Shown here: positions 16,120-23,838 of the stretch, piece after piece
How positions within the stretch are numbered: position 1 is the stretch's first letter
Layout: each line of letters begins with the position of its first letter
NCBI GenBank assembly: GCA_964498125.1
Contig: CAZCGE010000066.1
Span: forward strand, 1 to 31,195
Direction of reading: 5' to 3'
DNA: 31,195 bases
Source: CAMDBL01 sp964498125
GTDB lineage: Bacteria; Pseudomonadota; Alphaproteobacteria; Rhizobiales; Hyphomicrobiaceae
Notes under the pieces: model-generated
Told to the model about the DNA's origin: nothing
Databases searched by the model: none
What the model saw: the letters and a program-made list of their open reading frames with translations, nothing else
Program-made: the position numbers and the translations under genes

Positions 16120-16920
16120 ATGACCAAGGAGAGCCCAGCATCCGGCGTCGGCCGCCTGACAGTGGGCGGCATCGATTGCGAAGTTGTTCGCCGTGGCTCG
16201 GGCGCGCCCATCCTGTTCCTCCACGGCATGCAGAACCTCGATCCGCGGGCCCCCTTCCTCGATTTGCTGGCCAAGCGCGCCGACGTGATCGCGCCGTCCC
16301 ATCCAGGCTTTGGCGGCACGCCGCGCCCCGAGGGCTTCGAAAAGATCCATGATCTTGTTCTGCACACGCTCGACGTCATCGACGCGCTGGGCCATGACAA
16401 GATCACGCTGATGGGTCTGTCGTTCGGCGGCTGGATCGCCGCTGAAATCGCCACGCTCAGGCCGCGTGCCCTGGAGCGCCTCATCCTCGTCGACGCGTTC
16501 GGCATCAAGATCTCCGATCGCGAGACGCCGGACATCCTCGACGTGTTCAACGCCCATCCCGACCTTGTACGGCGGCAAACCTGGCACGACCCGCGGAAAT
16601 TCGCGCCCGACTACGATGCCATGTCCGACGATCAGCTGCTGAGGATCGCGCGCAACTGGGATGCGCTGTGTCTCTTCGGCTGGAGCCCCTACATGCACAA
16701 TCCCCAGCTCAAGCGCTGGCTTGGCCGCATCGACGTGCCGACCCTGGTGCTGTGGGGCGCCAGCGACGGCATCGTCAAGCCGGCCTATGGTCAGGCCTAC
16801 AGCGCGTTTATCCCAAGGGCCCGCTTCGCGACGATCGACAGGGCCGGCCACCACCCCGAAATCGAGCAGCCCGAGGCGTTTGCCGACCACGTCCTCGCCT
16901 TCCTCGACACAAAACGCTGA
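16120..16920 (+). CDS. Alpha/beta hydrolase
   Basis: The ATG at 16120 is preceded by GGGAGG and gives 266 residues. It is an alpha/beta-hydrolase fold protein: oxyanion-hole LFLHGMQ (33-39), nucleophile elbow GLSFGG with S101, acid in LWGASDGIV (D216), and histidine in RAGHHPEIEQP (H244/H245). The fold and cap resemble C-C bond hydrolases of the meta-cleavage (MhpC) type and esterases; the sequence does not settle which. It is the first gene of a run of three with short gaps: 15 bases to the LLM oxidoreductase, then 9 bases to an HSL-type esterase. This suggests one operon for breakdown of an ester- or ketone-containing compound. Confidence 0.9.
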   Translation: MTKESPASGVGRLTVGGIDCEVVRRGSGAPILFLHGMQNLDPRAPFLDLLAKRADVIAPSHPGFGGTPRPEGFEKIHDLVLHTLDVIDALGHDKITLMGLSFGGWIAAEIATLRPRALERLILVDAFGIKISDRETPDILDVFNAHPDLVRRQTWHDPRKFAPDYDAMSDDQLLRIARNWDALCLFGWSPYMHNPQLKRWLGRIDVPTLVLWGASDGIVKPAYGQAYSAFIPRARFATIDRAGHHPEIEQPEAFADHVLAFLDTKR

Positions 16921-16935
16921 GAGCCGGAGGAGATC

Positions 16936-18156
16936 ATGGAAGCGTGGTGGATGTGCGAGGTGCCCTACCCGCACGTACCTGGAGACGTACTGAAGGCAGC
17001 GGACTCCGTGCGCGCCAGCCTGCCGAACAGGTATTGCGATCCCAGGATCGCCGCCGACCTGTTCGATGAGACGTTCGACGAATATCTGCTGTGCGACGAT
17101 CTCGGCATGAACATCGCCGCCACCGAGCATCATGCCGGTATCAACTCGCTGATCGGCTCCAACCCGATGTTCGTCTCGGTCCTGGCGCGGCAGACGCGCA
17201 AGGTGCGGATCCTGAGCCTCGGCACGCTGGTGTCGCTGCGCAAGGACCCGGTGCGGATCGCCGAGGAATACGCCACCGCCGACGTCATCTCGCGCGGGCG
17301 CCTCGAGATCGGCTTCGTCAAGTCTGGCGGCACAGAGATGGCGTCCAACCACGCCAATCCCATGCTCAACGTCGAGCGCTATTGGGAATCGATCGACCTC
17401 ATCACCAAGGCGCTGACCCACCACGACGGGCCCTTCTCCTGGGAGGGCAAGCACTTCACGCATCGTCACGTCAACATCTGGCCGCGGCCCTGGCAGGAGC
17501 TGCCGCGCATGTGGGCGGCGACCGGCGACCCGCAGACCGCCGCCGAGGTCGGGCGGCGCGGCATGGTGCATGTCCTGGTGCTGCGCGGCGTCGATGGCAC
17601 GAAGCGCGCCTATGCCGCCTATCGCAAGGCGCGCGCGGAGGCAGGGCTGCCCAAGCCCAGCACGAATAATTTCGCCTACTCGGCCTTCGTCTACGTCGGC
17701 GACACGGACGAAGAAGGCGTGCGCGGCGCCGAGAAGCTGCTGTGGTTCCTCAATACCAGCCTCAGATCGGCGCCGCAGTACTCGAGGTTCCTGCCGGGCT
17801 CGATGCCGTTGCATTTGGCGGCACAGACCTACCGCACGCAGCCGAAAAGCAGTGCAGGTGGTGAGGATCTGGCCAATGCCGAGAAAGGCGTTGCCTCCTC
17901 CAACCAGAACGCCGCCAAACTGGCCTCGATCACGGCCCAGGAGGCGATCGCGCAAGGCATCATGTTCGCGGGCAACCCCGACACCGTCGTGCGCCAGATC
18001 AAGGATTTCTACGATCAGGTCGGCGGCTTTGGCCACCTGACGATGATCGGCCGCTCGGGCTTCATGACACACGCGGAAGCGGAAAAGGGCATCCGCCTGT
18101 TCGCGAAGGACGTGCTGCCGCGGCTGCGCGAGATCGAGCCGGTCGTGGTCGAATAG
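16936..18156 (+). CDS. LLM-class flavin-dependent oxidoreductase
   Basis: A 406-residue member of the bacterial luciferase-like family, which uses FMN or F420 to oxygenate or reduce small molecules. Family features are TEHHAG near 64-69, RIAEEYATADVISRGRLEIGFVKSG (about 107-135), WEGKHFTHRHVNIWPRPWQ (about 170-190) and MWAATGDPQTAAEVGRRG, and near the end FAGNPDTVVRQIKDFYDQVGG. The TEHH and SRGRLxxG patterns are close to known FMN-dependent two-component monooxygenases, so a partner flavin reductase would be needed; none is in the window. GGAGGAG precedes the ATG by about 6 bases. Neighbouring hydrolases on both sides suggest Baeyer-Villiger-like or hydroxylating attack followed by hydrolysis, as an inference. 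Confidence 0.92.
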   Translation: MEAWWMCEVPYPHVPGDVLKAADSVRASLPNRYCDPRIAADLFDETFDEYLLCDDLGMNIAATEHHAGINSLIGSNPMFVSVLARQTRKVRILSLGTLVSLRKDPVRIAEEYATADVISRGRLEIGFVKSGGTEMASNHANPMLNVERYWESIDLITKALTHHDGPFSWEGKHFTHRHVNIWPRPWQELPRMWAATGDPQTAAEVGRRGMVHVLVLRGVDGTKRAYAAYRKARAEAGLPKPSTNNFAYSAFVYVGDTDEEGVRGAEKLLWFLNTSLRSAPQYSRFLPGSMPLHLAAQTYRTQPKSSAGGEDLANAEKGVASSNQNAAKLASITAQEAIAQGIMFAGNPDTVVRQIKDFYDQVGGFGHLTMIGRSGFMTHAEAEKGIRLFAKDVLPRLREIEPVVVE

Positions 18157-18165
18157 GAGGTCAAT

Positions 18166-19131
18166 GTGAGCGCTGCAGCACCTTGGGTCGACCCCGAATT
18201 GACGGCAGCGGGCGCCTTGCTGAAGAGCAAGGGTCTGGTGGCGCTGAGCCCGGTGACGACGCCGATCGGCGAGGCACGCGCCGCGCTCGATCGTATCTCG
18301 GCCTTCCTGAATGAAGGCTCGGTGCCGCTGCGGCGCGAACGCGACATCGCGATTGCCGGGCCGCACGGGCCCATTCCCTGCCGGCTCTATCTGCCCGATG
18401 GTATCGAGCACCCGCCGGTCCTGGTCTACGGCCACGGCGGCAGCTTCGCACTCGGCAACCTCGCTGGTTGGGACGGCGCCTTGCGTGAGCTCGTGCGTGC
18501 CAGCGGCGTGGCCATTCTGCACGTCGACTATCGCCTGGCGCCGGAGCATAAATTTCCAGCGGCATCGGATGATTTCGTTGCTGCGATCCGCGAAATGTCG
18601 CGTGATGGCGGCAAGCATGGCATCGACCCGAAGCGGGTGGCGGCAGGCGGCGATTCGGCGGGCGCCAATCTGGCGCTGGGGTCCGCGCTGGTGCTGCGCG
18701 ATGCGGGACAGGCGCAGCTTAAGTTCCTGCTGCTTAACTACGGCGCCTATTCGACGGACGCGGACTCACTGTCTTGGCGCCAGTTCGGCTCCGGCGCCTA
18801 CGGTCTGTCGCAGGCGCAACTGCCCTGGATCTGGAGCAACTATCTGTCTCATGACAGCCAGAAGTCGGATTTTCGGGTTGCGCCGCTATTGGCCGATCTC
18901 AAGGGTCTGCCGCCGGCGCTGCTGACCATCGGCTCGCTCGATCCGCTGCAGGATGACAATCACCGCCTGCTGGCGCGGCTGAAGGAGGCCGCCGTGGCAT
19001 CCGATCTCATCGTCGTCGAGGGCCTCAATCACGGCTTCGTCCGCTATGGCCGGCTGATCGGAGCGGTGCGCCGCACCATCGCCACATGGGGGACGGCGCT
19101 GCGCACGGCGATGCGGGACGCGGGCGGCTAG
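18166..19131 (+). CDS. HSL-family alpha/beta hydrolase (esterase/lipase)
   Basis: The start is GTG at 18166, 9 bases after the previous stop, with an ideal TAGGAGGT ribosome-binding site that overlaps that stop. An ATG two bases earlier runs straight into TGA. The 321-residue protein is a hormone-sensitive-lipase type esterase: HGG oxyanion motif at 90-92 (YGHGGSFALGNL), DYRLAPEHKFPAA, nucleophile in GGDSAGANLAL (S164), acid in GSLDPLQDDN (D259), and GLNHGF (H289). Such enzymes cut short-chain carboxylic esters. It completes the plus-strand trio and faces the next gene tail-to-tail across 21 bases. Confidence 0.93.
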   Translation: MSAAAPWVDPELTAAGALLKSKGLVALSPVTTPIGEARAALDRISAFLNEGSVPLRRERDIAIAGPHGPIPCRLYLPDGIEHPPVLVYGHGGSFALGNLAGWDGALRELVRASGVAILHVDYRLAPEHKFPAASDDFVAAIREMSRDGGKHGIDPKRVAAGGDSAGANLALGSALVLRDAGQAQLKFLLLNYGAYSTDADSLSWRQFGSGAYGLSQAQLPWIWSNYLSHDSQKSDFRVAPLLADLKGLPPALLTIGSLDPLQDDNHRLLARLKEAAVASDLIVVEGLNHGFVRYGRLIGAVRRTIATWGTALRTAMRDAGG

Positions 19132-19152
19132 ACCGAAGTCCGCCGCCCGGCA

Positions 19153-19992
19153 TCACCCCAAGATGCGGTTGAGGCTGGCGAGCAAATGGGGCCGGAAGCC
19201 GGCGTAGTTCTCCACCATCGGGAAATGCCCCATGCCCTGCATGAACGTATAGCGGCTGCCAGGAATGGCCTTGGCCACCTCCTCGGTCATGGCCGGCGTC
19301 GCCGAATAATCGTACTCGCCCGACAGCAGTTCGACCTTGCAGCGACTGGTATCGATGCGCTTGATGTCCTCGCGCGCGTCCCAGTCGAAGGCGTAGAAAT
19401 TGAGGTCGCCGGCATAGACGCCCGGCCCGCCCTGCGCGTAATACCACCAGTTCTCGCGCTTGGCCGTCTCCGGGCTGACCGGCGCGTTGAGGCCGTAGGT
19501 GTAGGTGGCGACCAGCTCGCTGCCGTGGATGGCGGGATGGTGCAGGAAGTCGTTGTGGCGCGCCTGACCGACGGCGGTGGCCTCCAGCGCGATGATGGCG
19601 CGAAGCTCGTCCTGGTGGTCGGCGGCCAACTGCAGCACGATCGCGCCACCCATCGAGCAGCCCATGACGATCGGTTTTTCGAGGCCGAGCGCCTGCCAGA
19701 CTGCGCGCACGAGGCCGGCATAGCCCCGCCGCGTCAGTTTGTACTCCGACAGCCACCATTTGTCCGGCGGGTTGGAGCGGCCGTGCCAGGGCATGTCGAA
19801 GGCAATAACGCGGCAGCGCCTGGTGATCTCGGCATCATTGAGCACGTGGCGGAACTGGCGGCTATCGGCGCCGGCCGTATGCAGGCAGAGCAATGGCACA
19901 CCCTGGCCCGCCTCCTCGACGAAGATGCGATGCGGGGCGCCATCCAGAGCGATGGTCGTATAGCGCCCGGTGATTGGCTCGAATTGGCCCAT
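19153..19992 (-). CDS. Alpha/beta hydrolase
   Basis: A 279-residue alpha/beta hydrolase with LLCLHTAGADSRQF (oxyanion, 34-47), FDMPWHGRS, nucleophile GCSMGG (S113), acid in SGEYDYSATP (D228) and GMGHFPMVE (H256). The WHGRS and MGHFPM motifs are frequent in esterases and haloalkane/enol-lactone-type relatives; the substrate is not predictable. It follows the SCP2-like gene with a single base between stop and start (TGACATG), so translation is probably coupled. Only 21 bases separate its stop from the stop of the plus-strand esterase. It forms the minus-strand arm of the putative catabolic module. Confidence 0.9.
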   Translation of the reverse strand: MGQFEPITGRYTTIALDGAPHRIFVEEAGQGVPLLCLHTAGADSRQFRHVLNDAEITRRCRVIAFDMPWHGRSNPPDKWWLSEYKLTRRGYAGLVRAVWQALGLEKPIVMGCSMGGAIVLQLAADHQDELRAIIALEATAVGQARHNDFLHHPAIHGSELVATYTYGLNAPVSPETAKRENWWYYAQGGPGVYAGDLNFYAFDWDAREDIKRIDTSRCKVELLSGEYDYSATPAMTEEVAKAIPGSRYTFMQGMGHFPMVENYAGFRPHLLASLNRILG

Positions 19993-19993
19993 G

Positions 19994-20380
19994 TCACTTC
20001 ACCTCGCGCATGATGTTCATCAGCCGGTGCAGCGCCCGCGCGTTCTGCATGGCGACCATCGTATCGCCTTCCAGCACCAGGTCGGGCACGCGCATGATCA
20101 TGGCGAAGATGTCGTGATAGAGCGCCGGCGGCAACGGCTCCAGGAACTTCTGCCAGAGCTCGGCGGGACCGCGCAGGCCGAAACTGGTGCGCACGTCGAA
20201 GCGGGGGGCATGCACGATTTCGGCGATGCGGCCCTTGTCGACACGCAGGACGACGCGGGCCTCGCCGCTGGTGATCGCGAACGCGGTGGTGAACCATTTG
20301 CCGGTGACGGCAAGCTCTGGGTCCTGATTGGCGCGCTGCTGGAAGCGCCGCCACCAGTCGGGGGAGAAGGGGGTGGTCAT
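19994..20380 (-). CDS. Small protein, SCP2/sterol-carrier-like (tentative)
   Basis: A 128-residue protein with no signal peptide. The pattern GEARVVLRVDKGRIAEIVHAPRFDVRTSFGLRGPAELWQKFLEPLPPALYHDIFAMIMR looks like the SCP2 sterol-carrier fold: a beta hairpin with charged turns, a 'G..ELW..F' helix, and a following hydrophobic helix. I would call it SCP2-like at best. It could bind a hydrophobic ligand for the neighbouring hydrolase, with which it is coupled (one-base gap). A ggggtcagaccc-type palindrome lies 18 bases before its start, in the leader. Confidence 0.75.
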   Translation of the reverse strand: MTTPFSPDWWRRFQQRANQDPELAVTGKWFTTAFAITSGEARVVLRVDKGRIAEIVHAPRFDVRTSFGLRGPAELWQKFLEPLPPALYHDIFAMIMRVPDLVLEGDTMVAMQNARALHRLMNIMREVK

Positions 20381-20397
20381 GGGGATGGTCCAGAATC

Positions 20398-20424
20398 GGG
20401 GTCAGACCCTGCGGGTCTGACCCC
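20398..20424. repeat. GGGGTCAGACCC palindrome, family C, copy 1
   Basis: Inverted 12-mers GGGGTCAGACCC (20398-20409) and GGGTCTGACCCC (20413-20424) with a 3-base loop. This REP-like sequence is widespread and is often found near RAYT (REP-associated tyrosine) transposases in other genomes. None is present in this window. The flank ATGCACGACG is matched, inverted, at copy 2. Confidence 0.85.
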
Positions 20425-20444
20425 ATGCACGACGGTTCAAACCA

Positions 20445-20828
20445 CTATTTTTTCATCTCGACGCGAATGCCGTGAATGACCTTGCCCGATGCGTTCAGGA
20501 CGCGGCCCAATGGCTGCGGCGCCATCTCGACCGCCAGGCAGCCATTCCCATTCCATTTTGCGAGAGCTTGCATCACATCGCGGTTCGGCGGCAGCTGGGT
20601 TCCGTCCGGGGCAATGTCGTGGACCGGGCCTTGGATCTTGTCGAACACGAATACGGAGGGCCAGCGGTGGTGGTGCAGGGGCTCCTCCTCGCCCGACTCC
20701 AGGATCACCTCGAGGACGCGCAACTGCTCGTTCTCAAAAATGACCTTGTGGTTGACGGGAGCCGCGGCGACCGCATCAAATGCGGGATCCCATGTGGAAG
20801 GGTCGGACGTGGCGGGATCGTTCGACAT
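20445..20828 (-). CDS. Cupin-fold protein
   Basis: The start at 20828, with GGAGG 6 bases upstream, gives 127 residues; the longer frame to 20984 has no supporting ribosome-binding site and is rejected. The cupin core appears as FENEQLRVLEVILESGEEEPLHHHRWPSVFVF (about 31-62), with metal-binding H52, H53 and H54, and a second half that ends in HGIRVEMKK. Similar small single-domain cupins are found beside catabolic genes and may act as isomerases, dioxygenases or regulators of flux; no reaction can be assigned. It is upstream of, and in the same direction as, the SCP2-like protein and hydrolase, with a repeat between. Confidence 0.8.
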   Translation of the reverse strand: MSNDPATSDPSTWDPAFDAVAAAPVNHKVIFENEQLRVLEVILESGEEEPLHHHRWPSVFVFDKIQGPVHDIAPDGTQLPPNRDVMQALAKWNGNGCLAVEMAPQPLGRVLNASGKVIHGIRVEMKK

Positions 20829-20990
20829 GATGTCCTCCGTTGTCTGAGAGTGGTGCGGCCTTGGATGTGGCCCCTGGTTCTTGTCGCGCATCGCTGACGG
20901 GAGAGCGCTTGGCTCCATGTGCTGACGATGGTGCGTCATCCTACAGTGAGGAAGGCGGGCTGCAAGCGCAGTGCGTGGCGGCATGCAAGC

Positions 20991-21000
20991 GGGGGGGGGG
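20991..21000. repeat. Homopolymer run of ten G
   Basis: Ten consecutive G residues (C run on the minus strand) in the gap between the cupin and HTH genes. Runs like this slip during replication and also collect sequencing errors. It falls inside the short minus-strand frame that overlaps the HTH gene stop, so a length change here would change that frame. Confidence 0.7.
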
Positions 21001-21110
21001 CGGATCGATAACCTGTCGGGTCTCCTGTCTCGCCATGGCCGCGCAAAACGGGGGACAATGGTGACTCCCGAATTCTTCGCGCGTATAGTTGACCAGGGCC
21101 GCGGCCTCGC

Positions 21111-21557
21111 TCATTCGAGACCGAGCTCCTGGGAGATGGCGACCATCTCTTTCAGGGCGGTTTGAGCGCGTGCCTTGCTCTCGCGCTTGTAGGTCAGCAC
21201 ATCCTCGAGCCGCACGCGCCGATGCGCGCCAACCATGCGGGCCGGCAGCTCGCCCTTGTCGATCAGGCCGACGACGAACGGCCGCGACACTCGAAGCAGC
21301 TCAGCTGCCTGCCCGGTCGTGATCTCGGCATCGATCGGTACGACGGTCACGGCTCGGCCCGCCGCCATCTCCTTCAGCACCGTCTCGAGCAGAGCGGCAG
21401 CGGCCGGCGGCAGGTCGAACGCGGCGGACACCTTGCCAGCCTCGACGATCTGCACCTTGAGCCTGCTGCCGGCGGCTTCGAGCGCACGGCTCAGTTCGCG
21501 CGCCAGCAGCGCGTCCTGATCGGACGGAATTGTCGGTTTGAGGGTCGTGCGGGACAT
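21111..21557 (-). CDS. Excisionase-type HTH protein (orphan antitoxin-like)
   Basis: A 148-residue protein whose C-terminal half is a MerR/excisionase-type DNA-binding domain: ITTGQAAELLRVSRPFVVGLIDKGELPARMVGAHRRVRLEDVLTYKRE (about 88-135). The N-terminal half is a small alpha/beta region. Proteins of this layout commonly form the first gene of a toxin-antitoxin pair with a PIN toxin whose ATG overlaps the antitoxin stop. Here an ATGA overlap is indeed present (ATG at 21114 on the minus strand), but the frame after it ends after about 57 codons and shows no PIN motifs, so the partner seems lost. AAGGAGATA is a good ribosome-binding site. Confidence 0.85.
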   Translation of the reverse strand: MSRTTLKPTIPSDQDALLARELSRALEAAGSRLKVQIVEAGKVSAAFDLPPAAAALLETVLKEMAAGRAVTVVPIDAEITTGQAAELLRVSRPFVVGLIDKGELPARMVGAHRRVRLEDVLTYKRESKARAQTALKEMVAISQELGLE

Positions 21558-21578
21558 GGTTGTATCTCCTTGGCCCTC

Positions 21579-21608
21579 ACTTTAGCACAAAAGAAACAAA
21601 CGAAACAA
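21579..21608 (-). promoter_or_regulatory. Candidate promoter of the HTH gene
   Basis: On the minus strand TTGTTT (21608-21603) and TAAAGT (21584-21579) are 18 bases apart, fair matches to -35 and -10 boxes. Repeats of TTGTTTC/TTTGTTTC here may serve as an operator. The AT-rich patch stands out in GC-rich surroundings. Confidence 0.35.
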
Positions 21609-21675
21609 GAGGAATAAGCGAAAAACAAGGTCGAGTGGACGCCGCCAATTCGGCTGAGGCACCACCATCGTGCAC

Positions 21676-21727
21676 GGGGTCAGACCCTCCGTTTCTTGTC
21701 CGCCTCTGGCGGAACGGGTCTGACCCC
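21676..21727. repeat. GGGGTCAGACCC palindrome, family C, copy 2
   Basis: GGGGTCAGACCC (21676-21687) and GGGTCTGACCCC (21716-21727) with a longer 28-base loop that itself contains a short stem (TCCGCC/GGCGGA). It lies between the HTH gene and the 3' end of the substrate-binding protein gene, eight bases after that gene's stop codon on the minus strand. Confidence 0.8.
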
Positions 21728-21735
21728 GGCGCCCC

Positions 21736-22971
21736 TCACGCCTTCGGCCACAGCGGCGTGGCGGTCGCGGACTGCTCCGGGAACACCACAACGGGTACGC
21801 CCTTCTGCCACTGCACGATGACGAAGGCGGCGCCGTCGCGGCGGCCGTTGGGCAGGAACTTGATGCGGTTGCCGGGGAAATAGTGCGCCGGCCCGGTGGT
21901 CGTATCCATCTTGCGGATAGCCTCGGCGACGGCGATGCGGTCGGCCTTGCCGGCTGATTCCAGCGCCTCCTTGAAGATCATCAGATCACCGTAGGTGCAC
22001 ATCGAATCCTGCGTCATCCAGGGCTCGCCGGTCTCCTTCTTGAACTCCTCGATGATCTTTTCCTGGCCCTTGGCGCCCCAGTTGGCGACGATGAACATCA
22101 GGCCCTCGAGCAGCTCGGCGCCGACGTTGCGCAGCAGCTCCGGCGCGCCGATGTGGGCGCCGTTGGCGATCACCGGCAGGCGGCCCTTGCCGAGCCCGAA
22201 CTCGTTGAGCTTCTCCAGGATCAGCTTGTCGTCGGACACCGCGGTCGGGATCAGCAGCAGGATCTCGGGCTTGGCCGAGCGCACTTTCTGCACGATCGGC
22301 GTGGCGTCGGCGAGCGGCGGCGTGAAGATCTCGTCGACCAGCAGCTTGACGCCGGCCTTCTCCAGCCCGCCCTCGCGCATCGGCTTGGCGAAGCTCACCG
22401 GCGAGGCGGTGTTGTCCATGATGATGGCGGCCGTGGTTGGCCGCTTGCCGGTCGCCTTCTGCGCCATGTCGAGCAGGGTGGGAAGCGCCGCGGTCGCCTG
22501 CGCGCCGGCGGTCGGCGAGGTCTGGAACACGAACTTGTGGCCGCGGTCCGTGATCTGGTCGGAATAGGACAGCGTCAGCATCGGCAGGCTGGCGCGTTCG
22601 GTCACCTCGGTGATGGCCAGCGTGAACGTGGACAGCCAGGCGCCGGTGCCGCCGACCAGGTCGGGCTCCTGCGAGACCATGCGCTGGGCGGCATTCTTGG
22701 CCTTCTCGGCGCTGTCGCCGGCGTCGATGATGATGAGCTGCATCTTGGCGCCGCCGAGCGCCTTGATGCCGCCGGCCGCGTTGATGTGCTTGATGGCAAG
22801 GTCGCCGCCCTTCTTCATCAGCTCGCCCTGGCGCGCCCAGGGCCCCGACAGCGGTGCGATCAGCGCCACCTTGACGTCCTTGGCCTGGGCCATGGCGCCG
22901 GTGCCTGGCAGCATGGCCGCGGCGGCGGTGGCCGAACCGAGCTTGACGACAGTTCTGCGATTGATGGTCAT
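21736..22971 (-). CDS. ABC transporter substrate-binding protein, LivK/branched-chain amino acid type
   Basis: A 411-residue periplasmic binding protein. It begins with a twin-arginine-like signal (NRRTVVKLGSATAAAAMLPG, RR at 5-6, cleavage near AMAQA), then KVALIAPLSGPWARQGELMKKGGDLAIKHINAAGG, the classic start of type I periplasmic proteins of the LIV family. Later segments (VGGTGAWLSTFTLAITEVTERASLPMLTLSYSDQITDRG) are typical. In alphaproteobacteria these proteins bind amides, aromatic acids, urea or other small molecules besides Leu/Ile/Val. It is the last gene of the liv operon, separated from livF by two REP-like palindromes, which may uncouple or raise its mRNA level. Confidence 0.93.
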   Translation of the reverse strand: MTINRRTVVKLGSATAAAAMLPGTGAMAQAKDVKVALIAPLSGPWARQGELMKKGGDLAIKHINAAGGIKALGGAKMQLIIIDAGDSAEKAKNAAQRMVSQEPDLVGGTGAWLSTFTLAITEVTERASLPMLTLSYSDQITDRGHKFVFQTSPTAGAQATAALPTLLDMAQKATGKRPTTAAIIMDNTASPVSFAKPMREGGLEKAGVKLLVDEIFTPPLADATPIVQKVRSAKPEILLLIPTAVSDDKLILEKLNEFGLGKGRLPVIANGAHIGAPELLRNVGAELLEGLMFIVANWGAKGQEKIIEEFKKETGEPWMTQDSMCTYGDLMIFKEALESAGKADRIAVAEAIRKMDTTTGPAHYFPGNRIKFLPNGRRDGAAFVIVQWQKGVPVVVFPEQSATATPLWPKA

Positions 22972-22990
22972 TGGTGTTCCTCCGTTGTGC

Positions 22991-23016
22991 GGGGTCAGAC
23001 CCTTGGGTCTGACCCC
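22991..23016. repeat. GGGGTCAGACCC palindrome, family C, copy 3
   Basis: GGGGTCAGACCC (22991-23002) and GGGTCTGACCCC (23005-23016) with a 2-base spacer. Together with copy 4 it frames an 82-base unannotated spacer in the leader of the substrate-binding protein gene, like a REP pair (BIME). Confidence 0.85.
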
Positions 23017-23098
23017 TTGATGGGCACTACGCCTCCACTTGCGTCAGCACCAGGGTGCGATCCTGGAGAACAGTGCAGCGCGGCGGCCCGCTTTACAA

Positions 23099-23124
23099 GG
23101 GGTCAGACCCAAGGGTCTGACCCC
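23099..23124. repeat. GGGGTCAGACCC palindrome, family C, copy 4
   Basis: GGGGTCAGACCC (23099-23110) and GGGTCTGACCCC (23113-23124), 2-base spacer (AA instead of TT in copy 3, so the pair is in inverted orientation). It ends 6 bases before the livF stop codon at 23131-23133. Confidence 0.85.
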
Positions 23125-23130
23125 GTCCGC

Positions 23131-23821
<691 letters not shown>

Positions 23822-23838
<17 letters not shown>

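Noticed and set aside
15973..18618. An 881-codon open frame on the minus strand across the hydrolase and LLM genes
   Set aside because: It is antisense to two genes with clear family motifs, its translation is low in recognisable domains and rich in Arg, Asp and His, and GC-rich codon use creates such frames by chance.
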